From an uncultured euryarchaeote (lineage in GTDB: Archaea; Thermoplasmatota; Thermoplasmata; UBA10834), in contig CALMQK010000128.1 of assembly GCA_937872085.1 (NCBI GenBank), positions 1 to 14,454 on the forward strand: 14,454 nt of DNA, in the 5' to 3' direction. The position numbers and the translations under genes were made by a program. How positions within the stretch are numbered: position 1 is the stretch's first letter; every line of letters begins with the position of its first letter. The notes below the pieces were generated by a model, which saw nothing but the letters and a program-made list of their open reading frames with translations, did not search any database and was not told where the DNA came from. This document shows positions 1 to 7,501 of this stretch, one piece after another.

Positions 1-42
1 CTCGTCGAGGACGCTCTGTCCAGGCTTCGGGAGCCAGCCTGA
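1..42 (+). CDS. 3' end of an upstream gene (partial)
   Basis: Frame 1 is open from the window edge and ends in TGA at 40-42. The 13 residues read LVEDALSRLREPA, a plausible charged helical C-terminus. The tail is too short to identify a family. It lies 145 bp before the giant repeat gene and on the same strand. It could equally be chance readthrough of non-coding sequence. Confidence 0.35.
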   Translation, partial: LVEDALSRLREPA

Positions 43-75
43 CCCATATTGGAACGAGATAGCGAAGAGTCGTTT

Positions 76-103
76 CTGATAGAGATATCGATAAGTTTAT
101 CAG
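76..103. repeat. Nested inverted repeats upstream of the giant gene
   Basis: CTGATA (76-81) and TATCAG (98-103) are inverted copies. A second pair, GATAA (90-94) and TTATC (97-101), overlaps the right arm, and a GATATC palindrome (84-89) sits inside. The stretch is AT-rich and lies 85-112 bp before the start codon. It could be a terminator for the upstream gene or an operator. No T-run follows it, so neither role is established. Confidence 0.35.
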
Positions 104-174
104 GGCCCAGAAAAATGATAACACGCGAGAATACGGTCAGTCACGTAATGTGATTCTATACGTTGCTGACTCGC

Positions 175-178
175 GGAG
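175..178 (+). promoter_or_regulatory. Ribosome-binding site for the giant repeat gene
   Basis: GGAG lies 9 nt before the TTG at 188. This is the main reason for accepting a TTG start, since the upstream ATG at 148 is in another frame. A TATA-like CTATAC at 156-161 would put transcription start inside or after this site, so the true promoter is more likely the AT-rich stretch around 90-120. Confidence 0.5.
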
Positions 179-187
179 CAAGGGACC

Positions 188-3100
188 TTGGCCGGAAACT
201 ACCTCAAGAGCCTCCAACTAGCAAAGCAGCTTGAAGAGAAAGCCAAGGAGACCACCAAGTACAGGGATCTCGCAGAGAAGGAGAATGAGTCTCTCCAACA
301 GTTCTTGAAGACTTGCAAGGAAAACAACGCGGATCTCTCGGGGGTCGAGAAGCCCAGACTCGACTACGAGTCTGCAATGGCCTCAAAGGACTATCAATCC
401 GCGCTCGGGCACATCAGGAAATCCAAGGAGGCCGGGACGACCGCCTTCATACAGAAGATAGGCGAGGTCGGGGATTCCGTCAGCGCCCTGATCACATTGA
501 TACAAGACTCTGGCGGGGAAGCGAAGAATTCATTCGATATCCTGGAGAGAAGCAAGGAACGTGTCGCGGCCAACGATCTGGAGGGTGCGATGAAGCTGGC
601 CAAGAACGCCTATGACTTGGTCGAGAGGACCTTCCACGAGCTGTTCTCCCAATTATTCTCCCAGGCTCAGGACATAATCATGCAGGCCAAGGATATCGGC
701 GAGGACGTATCCATTTTCGACGACCAGCTCTCGAGGGCGAAGTCTTCGCTTGAGAGTCAGGAATACGAGGCCTGCCTGTCGCAGATCAAGGATGTCCTGG
801 AAGGGGCGGGCGAAGACCTCAAGTCCCAGATCAATTCATCCATCTCGCGCGCGGAAGAGATCATCGCAGCAGGCGAGGAGCTCAATGCTGACATGGCCAG
901 AGTGAACTCCCATATCGAGCATGCAAAGACCGCCCTGGCTTCCCTCAAGTTCAAGGAATCACTATCCTACGCCAAGAAGGCGGAGGCGGATGGAGAGACG
1001 TCCATAACCTCGCGCTTCCAGGAACTCTTGAGGGAGACCAGAGAGAGCATTAAGAAGATGAAGAGCGCAAAGGAGGACTACACAATCCCCCAGCAGCTCT
1101 TCGAACAGGCGCAGAGCGCCATGAAGGAGAAGAAGTACATCGAAGCGTTGCACGCGCTGAACGCCGCGTACGAGAATGCAAATCAAGCCCAATTTGACGC
1201 CGTGCTCGAGGTCATACAGAAGGCTCGTGACAGGTTCGTCCTGGCCAAGAAGGTGGGTGTGGACATGACCAAGGCCGTGATGCTGCTGAACACGGCGAGG
1301 GACCACGTCAAGCTGAAGAAGTACGAGGAGGCGATCGACTATGCAGAGCAGAGCAGGAAGGAGATCGACAAGTCGCTGGACATGTTCTACAAGGCTAGGG
1401 ACCACATAGTCGAGCTGTCCAAGGCGGTCAAGACCGCCGCGGATCTTGGCGCGGACCCCGGACAGATCAAGAACCTCCTGGCAGAGGCGCGGAAATCCTT
1501 CGAGGCACAGGATTATGCAAGGACCGTTGAGATCGCCAAAAAGGGCATTTCCAGCCTGAGGAAGATCGCACATGACGGGGCGATGGCCGCGATCGACCTC
1601 TCTGACAGGTCCATCAAGATAGCCAAACAGATAGGGGCCGACGTGACGGAAGCCGAAGGCGTGCTCCAGAAAGCGGCCGAATGTGCCAGCAACGACAACC
1701 TGATCGATTGCGTCAACTTCGCCAAATCAAGCAAGGAAGCTGCTGACGCTGCAATGACCAGGGTGATGAGCGACAGGATCCAGAACATAGATCAGTTCGT
1801 CAAGGGGTACTCCGGAGAAGGGCTTCCAGAAGTGCCTGAGATGATAACCCAGGTCAGGCAATACGTCGCGGCATACGAGTTCGACAAGGCGAATGAGCTT
1901 CTTAAAGAAGTGACTCACTCGATCGAGAACATCGGCGAGGCCGAATGCATGCGGATCATGGCCACGGCATCCTCCAAGATCGATACGCTGCGCTCGATGG
2001 GTGGCGATGTGTCCGATCTCGAGATTCTCCTGGTACGGGCGAATGGATCGCTATCTCGGAAGGTCTACGAGGACGGCACTGCGATAGGCAGGGAGATAAT
2101 CGAGCAGGCCAACGAGCATGTCAATAGAATCGTCCAAGCAGAGTACTCTGCAGTGAAGGACACCCTGGAAGACGCCAGGACCATTGGCATTGACATCGAG
2201 GAAGCGAAGGACGCCATCAGGGACGCCTCTGGAAAGCTCGAGAGACAGCAGCTGGGAGAGGCCTACGCAATCATCCACCAGACGAAAGAGAATCTGCAAC
2301 TGAGGATCTCTCGATACGACGGGATCAAGACGAAGATCCACCATGCCGAGGAGCTCATCTCGGAAGCCGGCAGGACGAAGGCCGATGTATCGGCCATCGC
2401 TCGCTTGCTGGATGCCGGGAAGAACGCATTCTCGATGGGAAACCTGGACGAGGCGGAGACCCGTCTGGACAAGTGCATTGGAGATGCCGAGAAGAGCCTT
2501 GGGATGTACCTCGCTGCGAAGTTCATACTGAGCTCCAAGGAGAACATCGAACTCGCCGAGGCGAACAACATCAACGTGGATTCTGCCATCAGACTTCTCA
2601 CCAAAGCCAAGGACATGATGAAGCTCAAGGACTACGAAGAAGCTCTTGCCACCGCCAAGAGTTGTGACGAGGAGGCGAGGCGACTCGTCCAAACGTCGAT
2701 CTCGGACAGCATCAAGGAGCTCCAGAGGTTGCTCAGCGACGCGAAGAACGTCGGTGTGGACACCATTGGCCCCGAGAAGCTGGCGGAGAAGGCGGCAGAG
2801 CTCTCGAAGAGAGCCGATTTCGCCGAAGCGCTGCGGTGCATCACTCTCGCAAAGGAGGACATCAATCTCGTGAAGAACCTCAGCTCACAAGCTGCGGTCG
2901 AGATACGCGTCGCGAGGACCAATCTGAAGGATGCGGAGACCTTGGACATGGATGTAGGCCGCGCTCGCGAGTTCCTGGACCAGGCGGTCGAGGCGCTGAC
3001 AAGACATCAGTACGCGATTGCCCTCGAGCTCTCCAGGAAATCCTCTGAGACCTCCTCCGAAATCACCAGGAACAGGATATGGGGAACGCTCGAGAAGTTC

Positions 3101-4699
3101 AAGGAGAAGGTCGAGAAGGCCGCCTCCGACGGGTTGCGCCTGGGGATGTCAGAGAGGTACGTGGCCGATGGTGTTGCTGCATTCAAGGAAGGGCGGTATC
3201 AGGATTCCCTCAAGCTCGCCATGAAGTGCGAGATGGAGATGGAGCGGGCCGAGCTCCAAAGAGATATCAGCGCTCGCGCGGTGGAGATGGCGAAGAGGAA
3301 GCTCACTGACGCCACCGCTGAAGGCATCAAGAATGAGACGCTAGCTGAGCTAGTTGAAAAGGCGACTCGACTGTTCGAGGAGGGGAAGTACGTCGATGCG
3401 ATGACCGCCGCCATAGAGAGCGGGGACGAACTTTATTCGATGAGGGAGAGCCTCGACAGCTGCAGGATAGAACTCAGCAGCGTTCGCGAGCGCATCGAGA
3501 GACTGAAGAAAATCAACATCGACACCTCCGAAAGCGACGAGATAGTCGAGATGGCACAGGATTACATGAGTGCCCATGAGTTCGCCAAGTGCAGGGATGC
3601 GCTCAAGAGAGGAGCCGCCAAGGCGGCCTCCCTGTTCGAGAGCTCCATCAAGGAAGTGATGGACCAGAACCAGCAGATGATCACGAAGGCGAAGTCGATG
3701 GGCATCGACACGAAAGCGTGCGAGGACCTCCTCGAGGTGGCAAACACATCGTTCTCGGAATCGCTGTGGGACTTCGCGTCTCAGCAGGCGGCCGCTTGCA
3801 GGGAGAGCTGCCTGCAGCTAATCTCCAAGAAGATGGCCAACCTGGTCGAGGACCTCGAGAAGAAGGTGGAGTCCCTCAAGAGGTACGGGGCTTCGACGAA
3901 GAACATCGAGGACCTGCTCCAGGCCGCCCGGGTGGCGACGCAGAATGGCGATGCGGCCGCTGCGTTCCAGAGCCTGATGGAGGCCGACAGCAAGGTGCCA
4001 GGGGCCGAGGATTCTCACAAGAAGTACATGGACATATTAATCGCCGCGGAGAGCACCATCGAGAACCTCGGGAAGTACGGACTCTCGAAACGCGAACCCG
4101 AAAGACTGGTCGCGATGGCAGAGATCGAGAAGGACAACGACTACGATTCCGCCATCGAGCTGCTTGCCGAGGCACTCGACACGGCAAAGGACCAGATGGA
4201 GACCTACTCACCGGACATCAACGGGATGATCGCGTCAGGACCGGGACTCCAGGAGGCCACGGAAGGGGTCTTGATGCTCACCCTGAAGAACATCGGCAAG
4301 GCTCTTGGAAGGGACATCTCGGTCGAGGTCATCGGTGACTTCCAGATCTTGGAGTCGCCAGTGGTCCCCGCCTTGAAACCCAACAGCGAGGCGACGGTCG
4401 GCCTTAGGCTCATACCCAGGAGCAATGGCAGCGTTCCGATCAAGATCAACATCTCCTCGAAGAGGCAGATGGACGGCAAGGTCCAGACGATGGAACTCGA
4501 AGACACCGTCAACGTATTCCCGGCGGGACCATCCTTCAAGCTCGGAAGGTCCACGGAGACGACCAGATGCATCTCGTGTCAGGGGAGGATCAAGCCCGGG
4601 TTCGACATAGTGACATGCAGATGCGGCGGCCAGCTGCACCTGTCCTGCGCCAAGAGGACGAACGTATGCCCGGTCTGCGGACAGAAGTATGACTTCTAG
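188..4699 (+). CDS. Giant helical-repeat protein with C-terminal beta domain and RING/PHD-like zinc finger
   Basis: The product is 1503 residues and starts at TTG behind a GGAG. There is no signal peptide or membrane segment, so it should be cytosolic. Residues about 50-1335 are a tandem helical array. I count 21 copies of a core of the type [basic/polar]-x-[Y/F/L]-x-x-A/S-x-x-x-A-K, from Tyr69 to Tyr1319, a mean period of 62.5. Most copies are preceded by an I/L-x-x-A-K-x-x-G-x-D loop and an LLxxA helix, which resembles degenerate TPR or coiled-coil hairpins. Residues about 1361-1444 look like a CARDB/NEW3-type beta-sandwich. Residues 1461-1497 hold C-x2-C-x12-C-x-C-x4-H-x2-C-x6-C-x2-C (Cys1461, 1464, 1477, 1479, His1484, Cys1487, 1494, 1497), a C4HC3 cross-brace zinc finger like RING or PHD. 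The likely role is a scaffold that binds partners through the solenoid. A ubiquitin-ligase-like role is possible, but no ubiquitin-like, E1 or E2 gene is in the window. I do not recognise a named family for the whole protein. Confidence 0.9.
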   Translation: MAGNYLKSLQLAKQLEEKAKETTKYRDLAEKENESLQQFLKTCKENNADLSGVEKPRLDYESAMASKDYQSALGHIRKSKEAGTTAFIQKIGEVGDSVSALITLIQDSGGEAKNSFDILERSKERVAANDLEGAMKLAKNAYDLVERTFHELFSQLFSQAQDIIMQAKDIGEDVSIFDDQLSRAKSSLESQEYEACLSQIKDVLEGAGEDLKSQINSSISRAEEIIAAGEELNADMARVNSHIEHAKTALASLKFKESLSYAKKAEADGETSITSRFQELLRETRESIKKMKSAKEDYTIPQQLFEQAQSAMKEKKYIEALHALNAAYENANQAQFDAVLEVIQKARDRFVLAKKVGVDMTKAVMLLNTARDHVKLKKYEEAIDYAEQSRKEIDKSLDMFYKARDHIVELSKAVKTAADLGADPGQIKNLLAEARKSFEAQDYARTVEIAKKGISSLRKIAHDGAMAAIDLSDRSIKIAKQIGADVTEAEGVLQKAAECASNDNLIDCVNFAKSSKEAADAAMTRVMSDRIQNIDQFVKGYSGEGLPEVPEMITQVRQYVAAYEFDKANELLKEVTHSIENIGEAECMRIMATASSKIDTLRSMGGDVSDLEILLVRANGSLSRKVYEDGTAIGREIIEQANEHVNRIVQAEYSAVKDTLEDARTIGIDIEEAKDAIRDASGKLERQQLGEAYAIIHQTKENLQLRISRYDGIKTKIHHAEELISEAGRTKADVSAIARLLDAGKNAFSMGNLDEAETRLDKCIGDAEKSLGMYLAAKFILSSKENIELAEANNINVDSAIRLLTKAKDMMKLKDYEEALATAKSCDEEARRLVQTSISDSIKELQRLLSDAKNVGVDTIGPEKLAEKAAELSKRADFAEALRCITLAKEDINLVKNLSSQAAVEIRVARTNLKDAETLDMDVGRAREFLDQAVEALTRHQYAIALELSRKSSETSSEITRNRIWGTLEKFKEKVEKAASDGLRLGMSERYVADGVAAFKEGRYQDSLKLAMKCEMEMERAELQRDISARAVEMAKRKLTDATAEGIKNETLAELVEKATRLFEEGKYVDAMTAAIESGDELYSMRESLDSCRIELSSVRERIERLKKINIDTSESDEIVEMAQDYMSAHEFAKCRDALKRGAAKAASLFESSIKEVMDQNQQMITKAKSMGIDTKACEDLLEVANTSFSESLWDFASQQAAACRESCLQLISKKMANLVEDLEKKVESLKRYGASTKNIEDLLQAARVATQNGDAAAAFQSLMEADSKVPGAEDSHKKYMDILIAAESTIENLGKYGLSKREPERLVAMAEIEKDNDYDSAIELLAEALDTAKDQMETYSPDINGMIASGPGLQEATEGVLMLTLKNIGKALGRDISVEVIGDFQILESPVVPALKPNSEATVGLRLIPRSNGSVPIKINISSKRQMDGKVQTMELEDTVNVFPAGPSFKLGRSTETTRCISCQGRIKPGFDIVTCRCGGQLHLSCAKRTNVCPVCGQKYDF

Positions 4700-6048
4700 C
4701 TGGAACCCCCGATCCTAGCTTTTGATATCCTGAGAGCGGGCGTCCGGACGCCGAACACGTCGCGCACCTTGCTACCGACCATGTCGACTCGAGAGAACAT
4801 GTCGACCAGGTGGACACCCATCGTGGCCTGCCTCACTGATGGTCCAAGTTCCCCTCGTTCGATCTTGAAGCTCTCCATCATCAGGCCCGAGAACTCACCA
4901 GTCGCGAGGTTCGGATAATCGTATGTAAGTCTCAGATACACGCCGTTGCGGGTCTCTGAGATCATCTCGTCCATACTGGAGTCCCCCCTCCTCACGACAA
5001 GGTTCGACGGTGATATCGAAGGGATCCTCCTGAAGCTCCAGATCGACCCACCCCGCGAGGCGTTGCCGGTGCTGGGGCGAGAATCCTTTCCCGCCGCCAG
5101 ACTGTCGTAGAGATAAGTTTCGAGCTTTCCCCGTCCGATGATGGTCTTCTTGGATGCCGGAACCCCTTCACCGTCGAACGAGTAGCTTCCGGTGGCCCAT
5201 TCGATCGTTGGGTCGTCGTACACCGTGAGCTTTTCGGAACCGATCTTCTTCCCCAGTTTCCCAGTCAGATAGCTCCTCTTTCTCTGGACGCTCTCGGCGT
5301 TCACGCCGCCGCCTATGGCCATGCCGAACACGAATCCGACGGCAAGAGGGTCCATCACGACCGGATAGTCGCCGGTCTCCAGCTTCGTACCCTTCAGCCC
5401 CATTATGGCATGGTCCCTCGCATTGGTGCCCGCCCTCCTGATCATCTCTGTAGACAGCTTCCTGCTGGCACCTGCATCCACTCCAGAGAACATCTCGGAA
5501 CCCTCCCTTGCGACGGCTTCTGCACTCAACTCGAAGCTTGTCATCCTCTGGGAGGAGACGAATCCGTTGCTGTTCGCGAGCGCGAACGTTCCCTCTCCGA
5601 TGGTGACTCCCGCGTTGACGGATGTGATTCTCTTGTCATCTCCAGCGTAGTCCGAAAGTGAGATCGCCATCTCCACGATATCGTCTGCTTCGAGTTCGGG
5701 GATCCTGCGTTCGAACAGGCCTGCGACCTTCGCGGGCTTCATCTTCTCTGGAAGGCCCTTGAAGTCGGGATCGGGGGTCCCCGCTCTCGCCTGGGATACC
5801 GCGAGCTCCGCGATCTTGTGTATGACCTTGCGGTCGTGCCCGGTGCAGAACGAGAAGCCAGAGCATCCGTTCTTGAACGCCCTTATCCCTACCCCTGGGT
5901 CCCTGATCTGGCTCGACTGCTTCATGGAGCCTTTCTCGATCTCTGCAGATGTGAAGTTGGAATCGGCGGCCAGGACATCGCATGCCGATGCGCCCAGCTT
6001 CATGACGTAGCGCACGGTGGTCTCCGCGAGACCTTCCAGATCCACCAT
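4696..6048 (-). CDS. tldE: TldE/PmbA-like subunit of the TldD/TldE metalloprotease
   Basis: The product is 450 residues, the usual PmbA/TldE length, and is homologous along its length to TldD. Family marks include a YDDPTIE segment (277-283) matching VDDPTIK in TldD, and the GVRTPALRIS end (433-442). Where TldD carries HExxxH, this protein has MDPLAVGFVFGMA (232-244), so it lacks the zinc ligands. This fits the catalytically inert partner of the TldD/TldE heterodimer, which degrades unfolded or small peptides and in bacteria trims microcin B17 and the CcdA antitoxin. The ATG shares its A with the TGA of tldD (TGATG), and a GGAGG at 6058-6062 lies 9 nt upstream inside tldD. Translation of the two is therefore probably coupled. 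The TAG stop overlaps the TAG of the convergent giant gene. The peptide substrate in this organism is unknown. Confidence 0.9.
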   Translation of the reverse strand: MVDLEGLAETTVRYVMKLGASACDVLAADSNFTSAEIEKGSMKQSSQIRDPGVGIRAFKNGCSGFSFCTGHDRKVIHKIAELAVSQARAGTPDPDFKGLPEKMKPAKVAGLFERRIPELEADDIVEMAISLSDYAGDDKRITSVNAGVTIGEGTFALANSNGFVSSQRMTSFELSAEAVAREGSEMFSGVDAGASRKLSTEMIRRAGTNARDHAIMGLKGTKLETGDYPVVMDPLAVGFVFGMAIGGGVNAESVQRKRSYLTGKLGKKIGSEKLTVYDDPTIEWATGSYSFDGEGVPASKKTIIGRGKLETYLYDSLAAGKDSRPSTGNASRGGSIWSFRRIPSISPSNLVVRRGDSSMDEMISETRNGVYLRLTYDYPNLATGEFSGLMMESFKIERGELGPSVRQATMGVHLVDMFSRVDMVGSKVRDVFGVRTPALRISKARIGGSS

Positions 6049-7442
6049 CAGGTCAGACCTCCCACGACCATGTCAGCGACCCTGATGTGCGGTCCCCCGT
6101 CAGTGGTCCTGGCCGATTGGCCTCCCTTGCCGCAGTACCCTGGGTCACCGAGGACGAAATCGTCCCCTATCCTTTCCACATTGTTCAGGACCTCGAGTAT
6201 CACCCCGGAGAGCGAGGCGTCCCTGTATCTCTGCCCCACCTCGCCGTTCTTTATCTCGTAGGCCTCGTCGCACTTGAACATGAACTGACCTTTAGCCGGT
6301 TCCACATACCCGTATTGGTTGCCTTGGATCAGGAGGCCGTGTCTGAGCCCATCGAAGAGCTCGTCCTTCTTACAATCGCCAGCGGAGATGTACGTGTTGC
6401 TCATCCTGATTATCGGCGGACTGTTGAATCCCTGTGACCTGGCAGACCCGTTGGGTTTCAGTCCGAGCCTGCTGCTGGACTCAAGATTGTGCATGAACCC
6501 TACCAGTATGCCGTGGTCGACCAGAACATGTTTCCTGGCCTTCACGCCCTCCCAGTCGATAGAGAAGAACCCGAAGGTATCCTTGATGGTGGGATCATCT
6601 ACCAGGCTTATCCCCTCACCCGCCACCTTCTTGCCGATCTTCCCCTCCAACACGGATGCGCCCGCGATGATCGCGTCCGCCTCACATGCGTGACCGAACG
6701 CCTCATGCGCCAACATGCCGGTCATCTTATTGTCCAGGATGCACGTGAATTTCCCCGCTGGAGCGGGCTTCGAATCCAGCAGTCGGAGAGCTTGTGCGGC
6801 CGCCTCCTTGCCCAGGTCCAAAGCTCCACTGGTGCGCATGAGCTCATACCCTCCGACGCACCCCTCGGACGCGTGCCCTCTCTGGGTGACGCCTTCCGAT
6901 TTGGACCATGCCGAGCAAGCCGCCAGAACCCATCTTTCCTTAGTGCGCACCATGGTCCCGAAGGAATTCGCGATCACGCGCTCGGCCTCGAGGTCATCGT
7001 ACCTCGCATTCGTGCTGCCGATCCGGGGGTCGAATGATTTCGCCGACCGATCCAGTCCCATGGCGAATGAAAGCTTCTCCTCGGTGGTGACGTCGGCTGG
7101 CTTCTCCTTGCATCTGTACTCCTCGGTCGCGATCACGGCCTTGGCAGCTCTCATCTCGAATTGGATCTTCGCCCTGGCCCTCGCCGCCTTTGCCATCTTG
7201 ACAGCGGAGGCCGCAGCTGACCTCAAAGAGGCCTTGGTCAGGACACTCGTTGCCACGAACCCCCAGGTGCCTCCCACGAAAGCCCGGATCCCGCATCCGG
7301 CTTCCAGCTCAGAGTTGAGCGTGCGAGTCTTCCCGTCCATGATGAGGATGTTCGTTCCAGTCGTTGATTCCATCCGCAGGTCCGCGAATTCAGCGCCCAG
7401 CTTGAGCGCGTGCCCTATTGCCAATTCGGCGAGGTCTTCCAA
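6048..7442 (-). CDS. tldD: TldD zinc metalloprotease subunit
   Basis: The product is 464 residues. The hallmark HExxxH is present as HEAFGH at 246-251. The probable third zinc ligand is Cys437 in the YCGKGGQ segment (436-442), matching the MCGK motif of bacterial TldD. The VDDPTIK segment (281-287) is also typical. TldD supplies the catalytic site of the TldD/TldE complex, which hydrolyses peptides that thread into its inner chamber. The start is TTG at 7442. GAGG lies 7 nt before it on the minus strand, and no better ATG exists at the conserved N-terminus (MEDLAELAIGHALKLGAEFA). The gene follows hutH by 59 bp, with its own TATA-like box and an inverted repeat in the gap, so it may be transcribed alone or by readthrough. 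No RiPP precursor gene is visible nearby. Confidence 0.92.
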   Translation of the reverse strand: MEDLAELAIGHALKLGAEFADLRMESTTGTNILIMDGKTRTLNSELEAGCGIRAFVGGTWGFVATSVLTKASLRSAAASAVKMAKAARARAKIQFEMRAAKAVIATEEYRCKEKPADVTTEEKLSFAMGLDRSAKSFDPRIGSTNARYDDLEAERVIANSFGTMVRTKERWVLAACSAWSKSEGVTQRGHASEGCVGGYELMRTSGALDLGKEAAAQALRLLDSKPAPAGKFTCILDNKMTGMLAHEAFGHACEADAIIAGASVLEGKIGKKVAGEGISLVDDPTIKDTFGFFSIDWEGVKARKHVLVDHGILVGFMHNLESSSRLGLKPNGSARSQGFNSPPIIRMSNTYISAGDCKKDELFDGLRHGLLIQGNQYGYVEPAKGQFMFKCDEAYEIKNGEVGQRYRDASLSGVILEVLNNVERIGDDFVLGDPGYCGKGGQSARTTDGGPHIRVADMVVGGLT

Positions 7443-7446
7443 AGTA

Positions 7447-7468
7447 CCGCCTCAATCGATAGAGGCGG
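7447..7468. repeat. Inverted repeat covering the tldD ribosome-binding site
   Basis: CCGCCTC (7447-7453) and GAGGCGG (7462-7468) are perfect inverted copies, and the spacer contains the palindrome ATCGAT (7455-7460). On the minus strand the arm nearest the gene holds the GAGG that serves the TTG start. It could be a protein operator at the predicted transcription start. It could also be an RNA hairpin hiding the ribosome-binding site, if transcription comes from further upstream. Confidence 0.5.
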
Positions 7469-7484
7469 ATAGACTCCAGGGGAT

Positions 7485-7492
7485 TGAAAATA
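7485..7492 (-). promoter_or_regulatory. Candidate TATA box for tldDE
   Basis: The minus strand reads TATTTTCA here. A start about 25 nt downstream would fall near 7463, giving a leader of about 20 nt that still includes the GAGG ribosome-binding site. This is only an AT-rich match in a short intergenic gap. Confidence 0.35.
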
Positions 7493-7501
7493 CCTGCGAT
7501 G

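Noticed and set aside
2051..2692. 213-codon minus-strand open frame
   Set aside because: It is antisense to the helical-repeat region and arises from the regular Leu/Glu/Lys codon pattern. It has no ribosome-binding site or domain.
3589..4338. 249-codon plus-strand open frame inside the giant gene
   Set aside because: Its translation is Gly/Arg/Glu-rich and low in complexity, while the repeat pattern of the giant protein continues unbroken through this region in the other frame.
188..4699. Myosin-, SMC- or kinesin-like protein
   Set aside because: The long helical composition suggests it, but there is no Walker A or other motor motif and the 62-64 residue units contain regular turns.
4696..7442. 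RiPP biosynthesis cluster built around TldD/TldE
   Set aside because: No precursor peptide, cyclodehydratase, radical SAM or transporter gene is seen beside the pair. TldD/TldE alone is common in archaea.
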